Shown one piece after another: positions 1 through 13,400 of a DNA stretch of 64,000 nucleotides. The translations under genes and the position numbers were made by a program. This DNA is from Syngnathus acus (lineage: Eukaryota > Chordata > Actinopteri > Syngnathiformes > Syngnathidae). Positions within the stretch are counted from its first letter, which is position 1, and every line of letters begins with the position of its first letter. Below the pieces are notes generated by a model, which worked only from the letters and a program-made list of their open reading frames with translations, ran no database searches and was not told the origin of the DNA. The stretch covers positions 803,342-867,341 of the forward strand of contig NC_051090.1 in NCBI RefSeq assembly GCF_901709675.1. Direction: 5' to 3'.

Positions 1-1038
1 GCGGCAGCAGCAGAGGGAGCCCAAGAGATGCAAGCAAGTGGCACGTTTACACGCTAATATTTATTTACCGGCACATTCGACCCAAGAGTAAAAGTCAGCA
101 CTCTCAGCGATAAGTGAATAAAATATTATTATTGAATTGCTTTTGAATATTTTATTTGAATTCTTGATCCATTTTCTGAATAGCTTATCCTCACCAGAGG
201 AAATCCACACAGGCACGGGGAGGCCGAATCTTCAAATGATTTTATTTTCATATATATATGCCCTTTGAAAGGAAAAAAAAGGCCATTCTTTTGCCGTCTC
301 CTCGAGTATTGTGCCACAAGCGCCAGGCGGTGCATATCTGCCGTGACTATATCACAGAGTCTAATTGGCATGAAAAGAGCCGCACGGAGCCCTCTCTTTT
401 ATCCCTACGGACATCTCATTTAGGGGGACTCATGCAGGGAGCTCAAGATTCGACTTGCATGGTTTAGTAACTTTGACAGGAACATGTCCTGCTGAATGCC
501 GCTGATTCAGAAGGCGGTGGGGCGTGCAGGAAGATACATGACACTACATATTGTATTTATGGGGACAATTGAAAGTCCAACAGAGTCAACAAATGACAAT
601 GGCACTTTATTTTCCAGATTTTTTTTTTCATGTGAATTTTTTCAGTTCTACTTGTGAATGGAGTTTAACATGAAAAGTGTTTGTACTACCAGTTCATAGT
701 GGTTTATTTTTAAATAATACTTTTTATGATCATCATTATGCCTCTCCCATTCTCCCAGTCCCAGATGTGGCTCTGCATACACTGGATCCGCGGTTCCCTC
801 CAGACTGCAGCACAGGCTGGTCGTACTTCGCCATTACAATGTGTAGTGTAAATAAAGATGAATGACCAACAATATCCGCACAAGTTTCTTTCCCATTACA
901 GTGAGGTCAGTCTTAATCGTAGCTCCCACGGGTGTATATACAGTTACATTCATATTACTGTTCATCAACATGGGAATAATAGATTGTCCTGTAGCAGCCC
1001 ACTGTGTGTACACGTGTGAGTCGGCGTCTGTGTGTTGG
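1..1038. other. Intergenic, no gene seen
   Basis: Unique AT-rich sequence. ORFs are short, overlap each other and lack codon bias. Nothing recognisable. Confidence 0.7.
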
Positions 1039-1074
<36 letters not shown>

Positions 1075-1231
1075 AGCTGGCTGGCTGGCTGGCTAGCTGG
1101 CTGGCTAGCTGGCTGGCTAGCTGGCTGGCTAGCTGGCTGGCTAGCTGGCTGGCTAGCTGGCTGGCTGGCTAGCTGGCTGGCTAGCTGGCTGGCTAGCTGG
1201 CTGGCTAGCTGGCTGGCTAGCTGGCTGGCTA

Positions 1232-1270
<39 letters not shown>

Positions 1271-1296
1271 AGCTGGCTGGCTAGCTGGCTGGCTGG
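1039..1296. repeat. (GGCT)n tetranucleotide array with 12-bp higher-order unit
   Basis: About 258 bases of GGCT units. TAGC replaces GGCT at regular places so that much of the array repeats as a 12-mer GGCTGGCTAGCT. Open frames through it (LAGWLASW on +, PASQ on -) are repeat artefacts. Confidence 0.97.
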
Positions 1297-2619
1297 GGAA
1301 TATCCGTTTGCTGTCTGCCCAAGTACATGGAGTGACAAAGATAAAGTGATCTCCCCCCCCCCGCCCCTTCCTCTTTCGATCACATTTGAACCCCTAAGAG
1401 GGCCACAGGGGGTACTTATCCTATCCAGGCCTCAGGCCTTGAACCTGTCCCTGTTAAATGACATGATAAATATGAGAACATGCATGTGTGCAACATGAAT
1501 TATGCATAGAGCTTCTCTATTCCATACAGGATCGCTCACAATACACGTGTGATGAAAATTGGTATCATTTAATATAGCTCTATAAAGAACATATATCGCT
1601 ATATATGTAGCATATACGTATTTCGATCTACGTACGTATATCTACCATGTCTATATGTATGTGAACTGACTCAGCACGGACAGATCAGCGTTGTGCTTCT
1701 CACGCTATTTCACCCTAACCATTTGATTCCGATCAGGCTTTTAATCCAAATCAACGTATCCGCCTAAATGTAGCTCGCAACTCGACGGAAGAGGCCGACT
1801 TCAGCTTAAAAGCCAAACAAAGGAAAATATGATGAGCCCCCCTGCACAAATATAGCTCTATGAACAACGATATAGGGATGGGGGCTAGACGGGGACGAGG
1901 CAAAGAGCGTACCGCTCGGTGCCCGTCGCATCATGACAAATATCAAATCAATATAGTGACCTTAATTTGCCCAAAGCATAACGGTGATGTAGTACACGGT
2001 GTTTCGATTAAAGGAGGTATAAAAAGACGGTGGCTGGATGTTGCAAGGGCAGGAAGGCCGTGGCCTTTTGAACCCCGGCGCTCACCCAGAGCGTGGCAGC
2101 CATAAAAGGAACAAGCAACCCTGTTTGCTCTTTCAATAGGCTCCTTATGGCTAATAATGTCACGCCTCAAGACGTTTTTTTAAAAGGAGCTGCTCAATGA
2201 TAGCTAGCAATGTGTTCCGCAACATTATGGCAGCAGAGGAGGAAAATATAATAGCTTAAATATGCGATGAATAACAAAAGCTGTCAATATTCACCTCTGG
2301 AAGAAGTGCTGATTAGACACAATTCATGTCAAATGTGCACATACGCCAGCATTTATCATCGTGGAGGTAGTATATATGGAATATATGTGCTGTCTTTGCC
2401 ATTGTGTACATTGTGTATGGTTCTGCCCATTTGTTTGATATTCCACTGGCAGAATATAAGAACCAAAGAGTGCACACATTGGCAATAACATCCAGATCCA
2501 GTCCAAAAGTTGCATTTGGAAATGAAATCATATTTTCCTGTGTATGTGCTTCTATTGTTCCAATTGCTTGTACCAAGATAAGGAAGAAAATGCAGTATAT
2601 AGAAGATAGTCTGCAATTG
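1297..2619. other. Intergenic, no gene seen
   Basis: Contains an alternating TATA/CGTA-rich stretch (about 1570-1660) and an isolated TATAAAA (about 2019) with no transcript evidence. The phrase ATATAGCTCTAT occurs twice, about 280 bases apart (near 1573 and 1851). No coding gene. Confidence 0.65.
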
Positions 2620-2696
2620 AGTGAGTGAGTGAGTGAGTGAGTGAGTGAGTGAGTGAGTGAGTGAGTGAGTGAGTGAGTGAGTGAGTGAGTGAGTGA
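2620..2696. repeat. (GAGT)n microsatellite
   Basis: About 19 perfect tetranucleotide units. The minus-strand ORF reading THSL repeats here is an artefact. Confidence 0.98.
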
Positions 2697-3974
2697 AGTT
2701 ATGCAAAGCCTGCTTTTAGTTTAACAGCGCCAAGCTCTAAATGAGCCAGCCATCTTGTCGCCCTTAGGCTGTTGGCAGCCCAGGGAGGATGGCTCGCACA
2801 ATGGAGCCTTTTGCTTGGAGCTTAGCTCTTAAAACAACATGCCACTCAATGATCTTCCTGGAAAACAATGCAGAGACACATCAGTCAGGCTAGCATCAAT
2901 GGTGCGCCCAAGGAGCTTGAACTGGAAGAAAACAGCATGGGGAAGGGCTGGGCTGGGCTGGGGCGGCTAACCGGGGCAAAATCATCAACTTCTTGCCTTC
3001 GTGGTAGCTTGAGTAAGATTTCAGGAAATCAAGATGAAATGGCTTGATTTTATATATATATATAATAAAAGAGACAATTCCGAGGCTTCTTTGCATCTGT
3101 TTGTTGTTGTTTTTCCCACTGGTGACACTATAAAATAACAAACGCAGAGTTAGATGGATAATGTAGCTTTTGGTTGAACTATCTATCCAGAAACTAATGC
3201 TGACTTGAATTCATGTCAACCAGTTTTTCATTATATTATTTGTTGTGGTTGACAAGCAATACATACATTCATAATTGTGTGGTACCCGTTAAAAAAAAAA
3301 AAACATGAATCTGTGTCAATATTTTTTTATCACAACTCTTTAAATATGGGTTTAATATGAGTTTGCATGGCTAGCACAGAGTAGGTGAGAGGGTGGGAAT
3401 GGGGAAGACCAGGATAAAGTCGAGGCCCCCTGGGTCATAAATAGCAGAAGGCCTCCAGCGTATTAGCCAGTGCCAGGCCAATCTCTGTTCATTAGCGCTT
3501 CACGCTACTCAGCACTTCATTTCAAACTCGCATTCCTGTAATTAACAGAGTCTGCTGGATACAGATGAGCCAGGACAGAGCCTTGCCTTGTCTGTCTGTC
3601 TGTCTGTGCCTCCCCTTATGGCTCGCTGTCATCTTATTTCCTGGAGTTTCTTCACACTTTACCTCCTCACTTGGTTTCTAATCCTAAATGTGGTAACTCC
3701 ATGAAATGAATCTGAGCAATTTGTCTCTTCCCTTAGAGCAGGGGTCACCACCTCAAGGGCACCAATCAGGACCGTCCATTGAATACAATCAAGCCACAGA
3801 CACACTTGTGGGGCTTGCGAGAATAAATAAGAAAACACGGATGCATCCGAATCTAAAGTAACAGTTTGTCCAACAAATTGCCAAACGTTTATCATATCAG
3901 CAAATTACACTGTGACCACGATTTAACAGCGGCGAATTAGCTCCATTATAGTAGGACAAGAAAGTGTTTCAAGA
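2697..3974. other. Intergenic, minor repeats
   Basis: Holds a poly-A run (3291-3303), a (TCTG)5 stretch (3588-3607), and AGCAGGGGTCACCACC at about 3738, which resembles one terminus of a hAT-family element; no matching far end was found. The sequence at 3440-3560 is unique and enhancer-like. No gene. Confidence 0.5.
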
Positions 3975-4011
3975 CAGCCAGCCAGCCAGCCAGCCAGCTA
4001 GCCAGCCAGCC
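3975..4011. repeat. (CAGC)n microsatellite
   Basis: Nine tetranucleotide units with one TAGC variant. This is the complement of the family at 1039-1296. Confidence 0.95.
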
Positions 4012-4939
4012 GCATCAATTCCTCTTCAGCTCCCCCGACCTTCACATAAGCTTACATTAACAGTCGATGGTTATTTGTCATGTTAAATGATTCCCGCAGA
4101 ATGATACACATGATGGATACGCAGGGCAGAAATGAAATTTAAATTTGGTTTGCATAATATCCTCTGGATTTGCCATACAGAACAAAAATCAGCCATTCGT
4201 CTGAACTCATATTGCTTTCACAATACATTGGCCGCTGTTATTAAAGGAGTCGTCAGCGCAGCTTAAAGTAAATGATTCGGCTTCCTTCGGGCGTGCGTGA
4301 TTCAGACGATGCGCCCGCTGATAGGTCCGTAATGGACTTTTCCCGTTCATTAACTGAGTTATAGCGTGGGGATTTTATGCTTTGTGCCTCTAAATTGAAT
4401 TATGCATCTCCCATGTTTAAAGTCATTTTCATATTTTCAAAATCAATGTTAGTAAAATTTTATGTACACTGTTGTATTTGTTGATGGCCAACCACTGCAA
4501 ATAAAGCCATGATTGATGCTTGAGGCTCCTCACACCGTACTATTATCACAAGTGAAACACAGACCATAAAAAACTTTAATTAAATTTTTAATTAACAGCG
4601 GTAATCAATAGGGTGTAACATAACATCTCGCATATTTTCAATGGCACGGAGGGAAAATATCATCAAACAAATACAGAGGGACCAAATGTGATGATTTTAT
4701 AGGCTAATAAGCCCAAGGTAAGTGAGGGAGGACGGATGTTATGGTCTTTCTGTTCACGCTGCTCTTTTCAAGGTTGAGCCGAATGACTTTGCTCTTGTCA
4801 ACATGTCAAAGGCAGACTTTTGTTGATCATGACTAAGCGCTTGCTTGCTTGCTCTCATGTCTTTTTACAAACAAACCAAAAGTTGTGTATGATGATTTAT
4901 GAACACCTTTCCGCTCGAATCATTGTAGCCCACAAAGTT
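4012..4939. promoter_or_regulatory. Enhancer-like unique noncoding sequence
   Basis: About 900 bases without simple repeats, rich in TAAT/ATTA cores (TTTAATTAAATTTTTAATTAAC near 4576) and Sox-like CAAT motifs. The look is that of vertebrate conserved noncoding DNA, but conservation cannot be tested here. Confidence 0.3.
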
Positions 4940-4972
4940 GACATGATAATTGCGTCACGCAATTATCATGTC
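4940..4972. repeat. Perfect 15-bp inverted repeat, 3-base spacer
   Basis: GACATGATAATTGCG (4940-4954), TCA spacer, then the exact complement CGCAATTATCATGTC (4958-4972). Symmetry stops at the next base on both sides. The centre GCGTCACGC resembles the core bound by Pax paired domains and is flanked on each side by a TAAT/ATTA homeodomain core. Confidence 0.97.
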
Positions 4973-5009
4973 GAGCGTGTCATGCAAAGCACAATCCGGA
5001 TTTGATCAT

Positions 5010-5200
5010 TTGCAGAAATGGACTCACCCCGGCCGGCCCTGGTAAACGACGACGGCAAGCTGTCTCTCCCCTTGCGTATGATGTCGTCGGCCGTCCTTGT
5101 ATGCCTTTTCTCCAGCCACTCTTGCTTCTTCCCGTATTCCAAAAACATGCAGGGTGGAGTCGGCATGTGATTAAGCACTCCTTGGGGTACTCCCAAGAAG
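5010..5200 (-). repeat. Degenerate copy of a common teleost interspersed repeat
   Basis: Read on the minus strand, CATGTTTTTGGAATACGGG and the following GGCTGGAGAAAAGGCA match a repeat I know as common in fish (typically TTTTTGGAATGTGGGAGG then GGAGTACCCGGAGAAAACCC). A second copy lies at about 48185-48420. Boundaries are approximate. Confidence 0.6.
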
Positions 5201-5338
5201 ACTTGCAAGACTGGGATGGCATTGGCTCCAGCGCACCCATAATCCTTATCAGTAATGAGTAGTGTACGTTGACAACATTTGAAAGGAATAACAATAATAA
5301 TCAAACTCAATGCATCTGCATGAGCACTACTCTGCTCT

Positions 5339-5366
5339 GCTCAGCTCAGCTCAGCTCAGCTCAGCT
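5339..5366. repeat. (CAGCT)n pentanucleotide repeat
   Basis: Five or six units of CAGCT, ending in CATCTCAT. Confidence 0.95.
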
Positions 5367-6914
5367 CATCTCATGGCTGCTGCCCTTGCCGTCAGCAGCA
5401 TTGGCCGCACCTATAGCTCATTTGCACACCTGCTCCCAGCTTGTTAGCCACCCTAGCCTATATAAACCCTGCACAGCCACCACGGCAGTTTGCACGACCT
5501 GTTGTCTTGCCACGCTGCTATCCGTTATGCTACCGGTCGGTTGTTCTTCCGGTCCGTGGGTCATTTGAACAGAAAAGCCTGCTTCCCTTTCCAACATCCT
5601 ATCTTTGTGAGGCGGGATTTTCTGCCGTTAGAGCGAGCAAAAAAAAGCTACGGAGCAGATACTTAATGGTGTTTTGTTTGATTTGATATGAAGACTGTTG
5701 ATCAACTCAAATTGTACATAAGGATGGACTGATAAAGAATTGCATCTACAAACGTTCAACCTTCTTGCCCCTGTTCCACACAGCATTTTTGGAATTTGGA
5801 GTTCCTGTGACAGGCTTTTTTCAGTTTATGTACGTTTCTGTACAATGCTGTAACCTTTGCCCTTTCTGGCAGCTGTGTTGTCCCAGCGTGTGTAGCTTTG
5901 TGAATGAACGTGTCTGTCGGGACACACAGTGGAGGTGTGTGTGTGTGCGCACGTGTGTTGGTTGAAAGGTCTCACACTTGCAGAGGAACCCAGTAATGAC
6001 AAATGTTTTTCTTCACATCACTGCCGTCAAACATGGCTGTGAATTTCATCTTCAAACAACTTGATTTGATGAGCAAATGTTTGCCCAGCACCAAAAGGGC
6101 AATGAGCATGGATATGTTTTAAGTGGATGTTTGCACAGATGGAGCTTCTCTCTCTCTCTTTCATATATCTCTCCATTGTTACTTGTTCTCATTCCTTTTA
6201 AAAGTAAGAAAGCAAAGGAGATCCGAAAGGGCACATTATTGTTGTAGCTAAACAGCAGCACAGGGAGATGACAGATGCCAAAGTCGTCTCCAATGCAAAG
6301 ATTTTACTGTCCGCATCTCATAAATGTAGAATTATTCTAAAAGTGAACGTAAACACCAAATAGCAAATGTATTGTACCCTCGGTGTCCTTTGCAAAACTT
6401 TGAACATGTTGCCGCAAAAGTCGAGAATTGGCTACTCGAGGTCGTTTGTGCTTTTTTTGAGCGTATGTCTCCAAGCCATATACTCATAAACACACACAGT
6501 AAAAAAAGCAACAACAAATATTTTCCGTCAGCAAGATTGCGCATACCTCCAACCTTCAAAAAATTTACTGCGGAACGTTAGCGGACTGTTTTGTGCTGGT
6601 CATTAAATCTCAAGCCTCAAAGACAAACGTCAGGAGAACCACGGAGAAATAATGTTTATTTTCTCAGCCCTGCTCTTGTTTTTAACCATGCTGTCAGTAC
6701 ACCAGGAAGTCGTATATCCAACGCATTTCCTGACGATCTGAACAGGCAGACTCGGAAAATGGATCATAAAACATCCTACAGCTGCTCCCTCATAACCTCC
6801 AAGTCTTGAAACAATGACTGTGTCCTTATAGAAAGCTATTACGATCCTTTAAAGGCCCGTGACCGAAGGGGCTCACGTTTGATCACCACCAACAGCATTG
6901 GGACAAGGGCAAGG
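5367..6914. other. Intergenic, no gene seen
   Basis: Unique sequence. The ORFs are short and mutually overlapping. Nothing recognisable. Confidence 0.7.

Positions 6915-6974
<60 letters not shown>
6915..6974. repeat. (GT)n microsatellite
   Basis: About 30 dinucleotide units, uninterrupted. Confidence 0.99.
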
Positions 6975-6975
<1 letters not shown>

Positions 6976-9900
6976 GGGGCAATGCATTTTTCATGATCAA
7001 CTCGTTCTGCTTTTCTATGTTCTACTGCTGGCTATTGCAACCTGGAAGATGGTTCAATTCCTTTGCAAGCATTTAGCATGATAGCCAGAATGGAAGCAAA
7101 TCAAATTGAAGAATTCACCGTTAAAAAGAAGACTGCTTTTTTTTTTTCTTTCTTTCTCATCAAATGTAGCTCAGAATGTGTTTAGCGCCTGGGATCAAAT
7201 GACTCCTGGCTTCCATTAGCAGCGCGAAAATTAGGGCCTAAAATGGAGCTAAACAAAAGCCTTTCTTTATCATAATGTGAGGCAATTCAACATTTAGGAG
7301 ATGGGACGCCGGTGAGAAAGATTGTTCTCTGGACATCAAGTGTAAACACGGCTTTCCCTCCCCTTGCCTGTCACCCATATTTGTTGCCGCTGGTCCAAAT
7401 CCACACTGAGGCTTTCTTTAATAACAAATCCTTTCTTTCAGAGTATACTTTTTAATCCGGCCATGCTTGACAGGTCCCATCCTTTCCGTTGAGGGCCAAG
7501 ACTACTTGGGGGCCAGGCCAATAAGGCCCAGCCCGGCCCGGGCAAGCCGCGGGCTGACTGGGGTGATTTGTCAGAGCGCTCTGCCGCGGCCACGGCGATG
7601 GATTTATCCCAAGGTAAATGGAGATCACTGGCCGTGGCTCCAACGTTCTGATTACACAGCCTCTCTGCAAGTTGCATTGATAGATGTTGCTTGTGTTTAT
7701 CTATTTACAATGCCACTAAATTTGCGAATACAATGTAACACGGGGAGAAGGCCGATGACTCTGGGGGGGAGAGAGAGAGAGAGAGAGCGAGAGCGCCAGT
7801 CCGGTGTGATTTGATTTATGCTACGCAATGCAGAGCAATAGAGAGACAGCGCGGATGAAGGGCTCGGGATGAAGCGGCTCGCTGGGGCGGAGGTTGTGAT
7901 TTTACATTGGAGGTCAGGAGGGCGCACAATGAATCTCATGCATTTTTCAGCCCGGGTGCTGTCCACCATGCCGTAAGAATAACAAACATACAGCAAAAGG
8001 AGTGAGAGGATGGAGCCACGGGACAGCACAATGTACTTTGGAGACAAGAATGTTGAGCCTGCTGAAGATGGACGGTAGAGCGCCGCTTCCGGTGGGCCGA
8101 CGGGCCCGTGCTTTTCTTATCCAAGCTGTAGTGTAGAGTCATGGTGGCCAGGGACAATCAGTGGGACAGCTTTGCCTCAGACAGCCTTTTCCATCTTGTG
8201 CTCATTTAGCCAACCTAACCTCCACTGATCTATAGTCCTGTCCAATTGTCTGGAATAAATATGAATTGATTCAAAGAATTTCTTTGGTTGCAGGGGGGGA
8301 GGGGCGTGTTTTCGTTTCTATTCAACCATAGCCGGATTACTTGCTCCCCAAGATACAAATGAATATAACGAAAGAAAATGCGAGCGTAATAATGGATGTG
8401 TGTAACAATTTGTCTTTGTCTTTTACATTCTGTAAGAGTCCCGGCCGGGTCTTTCTGTTTTACCATGATGAAAAGTCACACACAAATTCAAAATTGAATG
8501 CCTTGTCAATTCAGCATCATGGGGCTCATCTGTGAGGACACCAGATAACACCAAATGACGGACGGCTGTTATAAATATAGTCAGTCAGAATAAGTTCAAA
8601 TCAACTAGTGGGTGCGAATAACGGCCACGAGAAGACATTGTTAGCATTCACTGTAGGCCATTGTTTATGCAGCCTCCCTCGACTAGGTGCCGTCCACTCA
8701 TTGTTTCCTCAGCCTATTGAAGTAAAGATAACTGTGCCTTGTGAGAGACGTGAGTGATTACGCATCAGTAAAATCCCGCCGAGTATATATCACTGCCACC
8801 GAGACACACCCAATGCGACGAATCGGGTCACATGAGAGCAGTGCATCGGGCAGGGCCCGCTGACAGTTACTAATGTAGCCACCGTGGTCACTAATAGGAG
8901 TGTACAAATTGCCAGAGGTTTATCAACTTTGCCTATTGGGGCATCTTTGAAGGGTAGCAGGTAACTAAATCAACTGCTCCCTGATACGGACGGCCAAATG
9001 AAGGGGCTGGACTTGGGAGGGAGGGCAACACTTACACAAGTCAATGAGGATGAGATGGAAAGAGAAAAGATGGACAATGGCTGCTCTACGACACAAGCCA
9101 CGAGGAGCTTACCTACCGCTAGTGGGCTTTTTACCACACTTTGATCAAAGTGAAGACACTCATCAATGATTTCTCATCACAATTACTAGCAATGCAACAA
9201 AAGAGAAACATCTCAATATACAGCACCTTATTTTCATTTTATTTTGGAAATGTCTCATTGAAAGAATGTTGTATGTTTGCATAATTGTGCCATATGGACT
9301 GGTTTTCCTAGTCACACCTGTCTGCTGCAGTTTGCATAGGGGCCAAGGGAAATGCAACAAGCATGCGGTGTCTGTGCATGCTGCTGCACCTGGCATCGAA
9401 AAGAAAAGCTCAGTGTCATGTTGCGGGTTACCTTGTTTTGCAGCTACTGTCATGAATAACAAAGCTCTGAGGAAATAGCTATCACCAAAAAGTCTTTCTG
9501 CTGGCGCAACAATGAGGTAGGTGTACCATGAGCTGAGTCCAATCCCACGCCAAAATACGTATATACCGCAGCACTCATTGGTGTGTGCGTGTGTGTGCAA
9601 GACTTTTTGTGTTGTAGAAGTAATGATACTTGTCCTTTCCCTTGGCGGGTGACTTGTTGGTCAGGCTAAGACCTCTTGTGTTTGCTGTAAGTCTATGCGC
9701 AGATATGTGCCAGTGTGGTGCGACTTGGCCTGCGGCTCGGCAGTGGACGGACACTCTGAAGCCTTTTGTGTTTGTGTACCTTCATGGGTGTACGTAGCCG
9801 TGACCTCTGCCGTGCACAACACCTGTGTCCACTAAGAATTACACGGCCCGAATACTTGCAGCTGTTAGCCACGCCCATCCTCTTCATCTTTTTTCGTTAG

Positions 9901-10307
9901 ATTTGCGTCCACTCACTCCCGTTGATATTGATATGGAATGGAGGCTGATGGAGCCAAATGACATTTCCAGCTGGGAATGTGCATTTTCTATTTCCCCGTT
10001 TTTTTGGGCCTAACCATATTAACCTTGATGTTGAGGGGCGCTGCCTTGGAGCTCAGGAAAGAATATCAAAATACGATAATAGCTCCACAGATCCAAGACT
10101 GAAAGATCAGACTAAGAAAGAATATAAAAAGATGCTCATTGAATTGTGGGTCATGCCACCCACGATGAGATTTGGTTGGCCACGCATGCGCTGACGTCCC
10201 GCTTTGCAGGGTGGGCGGTCCAACATTCTCTTGCCGCAGCTGCTGGCCATTGGCCCAGGGGCAAGAATGCTGCTCGACGCCACATTTCACATCCAGTGCC
10301 GTTCAAA
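6975..10307. other. Intergenic, with a GC-rich patch at 7490-7600
   Basis: Mostly unique AT-leaning sequence. A GC-rich patch (about 7490-7600, with GCCCGGGC and GCCGCGGG) and a (GA)n tract (about 7768-7789) stand out. ORFs of up to 145 codons (minus, 9163-9600) show no recognisable domain and I do not call them genes. Confidence 0.6.
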
Positions 10308-10440
10308 ACACAACATAGAATAGAATAGATCTTTATTGTCATTGTCACACATGTACAACGACATTTAAAAAGTGCCAACCGATCATTCTTATTTTTGCAT
10401 CTCCTAAATAATTGCCTGATGGGATATACTGTGGTTCGCA
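10308..10440 (-). mobile_element. Truncated non-LTR retrotransposon / SINE 3' end
   Basis: TAGAATAGAATAG followed by CTTTATTGTCATTGTCACAC and GTACAACGACATTTAAAAAG is a familiar fish repeat: the reversed 3' end of a LINE (L2/Rex1 type) or a SINE derived from it, with its short tandem tail. The left edge is clear; the right edge is a guess. Confidence 0.55.
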
Positions 10441-13400
10441 CACATTTTTTGCAAAGTAACTGGCTGCATGTGCACAGTTTCTAACATGTTTTTTACACTC
10501 TGATCCTTCGTCATCAGCGTGTTCCCACAGAAACGCACACACTCGGCATTGGTGCACATATGTACACACGTGCACTCCTTGCAGGATTATGACACGTTAT
10601 TAATTGCCACCATTATCGGTGACAGCTTGCCCGAGAATGTGGCCCTTCTCTGGGGGGCATTTGGCCTGGCGTTGCAGAAAAGGATGAGAAAAGAACAAAC
10701 AGACACAGAGCCAAGAAAAGGGCACATTGAGTGATGGCCAGAAAAGAAAGAGGCAGTGGAGGGAGGTGCAATACAAAAGGGATTGTGGCATTGTGAATAA
10801 TTGATCAGAAAACGTTTTTCTTGGTCATTTTCACAGACCTACAAATCCTCCCAGATCTCTCTCTAGGTAGGCTTGGACATAATATTGCGTGTGGATCAAA
10901 GATGGAGGAGGGACATCAGACTTGTCGCCGCGCATTCGTAAAGCAACGGCAGCGTGCCGTTTAATAAAACTTAGCAGCTATTACTGAGCCTTGTCCGTCC
11001 ATCCATCCATCCATTCAGAAATTCTGGAAGACAATTTGTCAACACTGTCATGTTTTAATTTACAGCAATTAACACGTGAGTGCTTGCCAATGTATCATGA
11101 TGCAAGTGGCAGAGTCCACCATATTTCACAATCAATCTGTTGCCTCGGTGTCCCCGCCTCCTTCTACTCACTGGTTCCCTCCTTCTGCCCTTCCAAACAC
11201 ACATGCAAACATGAAAGCACTTGTAGTGACAGACACTGATGAGGTCATCATCGCCTGGCGTGGAAAATGAATGTTTGTTATAAACAGGAGCATCTTATCA
11301 TTTGTTGTCCTCATTCAGCCAGTCGAAAATGGTCAGGCACGTCTCAATGTGATTTTGTTGCCGTGCACTTAGTAAAACCTTGTCCAGGTGGTTATCATTC
11401 AAGATTCAAGAGTTATCATGCACTTCTTGTGATTTCATTGGATTATTTGTCAGGGTGAGAACGGGATGTCATTTTGGTAGCTAGGCAACAACAGACATGC
11501 AACAATTTCATTCCATTTTGGGTTCCATTTTGAATGGATTCAGTGTGTCCACTCCATTTTACTTTTCTGTTACTTCTCCTATCTTCCATCTGTGTATTTT
11601 TGCTGTTTTCCTCTTTTGTGCCCATGTGAGTGCACAGGAGATTTGGCGCCGCGCTTCTGGCCAGCCGCGTGGGCATTTATCAAAGCCGTGCTTCGTAATG
11701 ACCACTCAGCAGTGGGGAAATTGAGCTGACCTCGGGGCCAAAGCTGTTAGAGGGGACTGGTGGTAAGGCCAGTGGGGTCAGGCCATCCTTGTCCCACCCA
11801 CTTAGTGAGCAGTTAGCGCCCAAGCATTAGTTTACTATTTGGCGACTGTACACACGCTACACACAGATACGCTGTGACTTCCACAGCCAGTGGATGTCAA
11901 AGCCACTTCAATGTTTATCTGACACAAGTTGGAAAACAAAAAGAGTCAAAGAAACTTTGCGGGATGCCGCTAAGATCTATTGGTGGGACTTGACCCTGAA
12001 AAGAATCCAAAACAGGGCTTCTAGAAACCATTTTGGGGATTATAAAATAAAAAAACTCAGTCCACGCAATAAAAAAAAAATATTTTCAAGTGTGTACTAA
12101 TTTCAAAGCAATTTACTTGAACAATATTTGTATATTTAGTGGTGTATCATTATTGATTCAATTGATTTCATCTTTTCATCCTTCTCGTCAATTCTTTTGC
12201 CGATGAAATAAAATGTCCAGCTTTGCATGCAATGAAGGGATACTTTCAACACATCAAAATCCCACAATTTGCCATGATCAAATTGAATGCCCATTCAAAG
12301 CGCAGCCCCTCGTCTGACCTTTATTGGCGTCTTCCCAGACGAAGCGGAGACGCTACAATTGCCAGAGCATGTTAATGCCAGGAGGCCACATTGAGAGAGA
12401 TCTGTGGCTCTTGTTAGCAGTATTTAACTCAGCTACGTCTCCAGGCCCTCGCTAACAACAGCCGAGAGGCCGCGGCAGGTTCGGTCGGGGAAAGAGAAGA
12501 TCCACAGGGGAGCCGCGCAAATACAATCAATACGGCCACAGATGGAACAAGTCATGGGGGTGGAGACAAAAAGAGCAAGAACAGTCTCTTTTGCAGAGCG
12601 GAAAGCAGTGAAATAAAAATCTGAACTTTAAAATTGATAAGGATTGATTTCCCTGACAAGGGATCATAACATACATCCCTTCAGAGACAGCCGGCTCGCA
12701 GATGCCGGGCGCATAAAGGCGAGAGAGGAGGTCGTAAATCTGACTGCAGAACAGCAATTAGCCTTTTCGCGCTGAAAAGATATGGAGAATCTTTACTGTT
12801 TCATCAAATGGCATTAGGCACGCCCCGAGGCCGAGAGGATTCCGCGGGAAGACAAATGTTAGAATAAACTTGTTTAGACAGATGGATTGGATGGAATTCT
12901 CCACAAAGTTCACTATTTTCCCTCCCAGATCCATATAGATCACTTAGAAACGCTTAGTTCATTACGTGACTTCTATTAAATGTCACACTGGGTTCAAGTA
13001 ACACTAAACAACTAGCACAGCACCCTATGCGGGCCTTTTCCAACAAAGACCAAATATGCTGTGGTTCTCCTTTTGCCGAAATGAAACAAAAAGACTCAGT
13101 ATTATTCCCGTTGGCAAAATATTCCTTGATTCTGAATTTACGTCGCTTTTTGCATTTAGTGTTTTAGGACGTAAAATTCATATGTGATTTGTTGAAAGGA
13201 AAAAAAGGTGTCACTGATGGGCCTCACTAGATTTAAACATATTTGTACTTTCTTCCGTTTATTTGTGGTCCTATACAGAGGAAATCAGGAACAACAGCAA
13301 AATATCAGATATTAAAACATTTCAAATTGTCCACTTCTGATAAGTCATTTTCGTGCATGCGTGTGTGCGCGCGCGCATCCTTGCATTTAACAGTTTCATT

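Noticed and set aside
862-1383. ORFs reading LAGW/LASW (+) and PASQ (-)
   Set aside because: Translations of a tetranucleotide microsatellite.
3735-3790. hAT transposon terminus (GCAGGGGTCACCACC)
   Set aside because: Only one end is recognisable and no matching inverted terminus or target duplication was found, so it is not annotated as an element.
5010-5250. Apparent minus-strand exon ending in a perfect GGTGAGT donor, reading EYGKKQEWLEKRHTRTADD
   Set aside because: The same bases match a common teleost interspersed repeat (also at 48185-48420), so the protein-like look is coincidental.
9163-9600. 145-codon minus-strand ORF
   Set aside because: No recognisable domain or signal, and a CA-repeat-derived N-terminus (HTHAHT).
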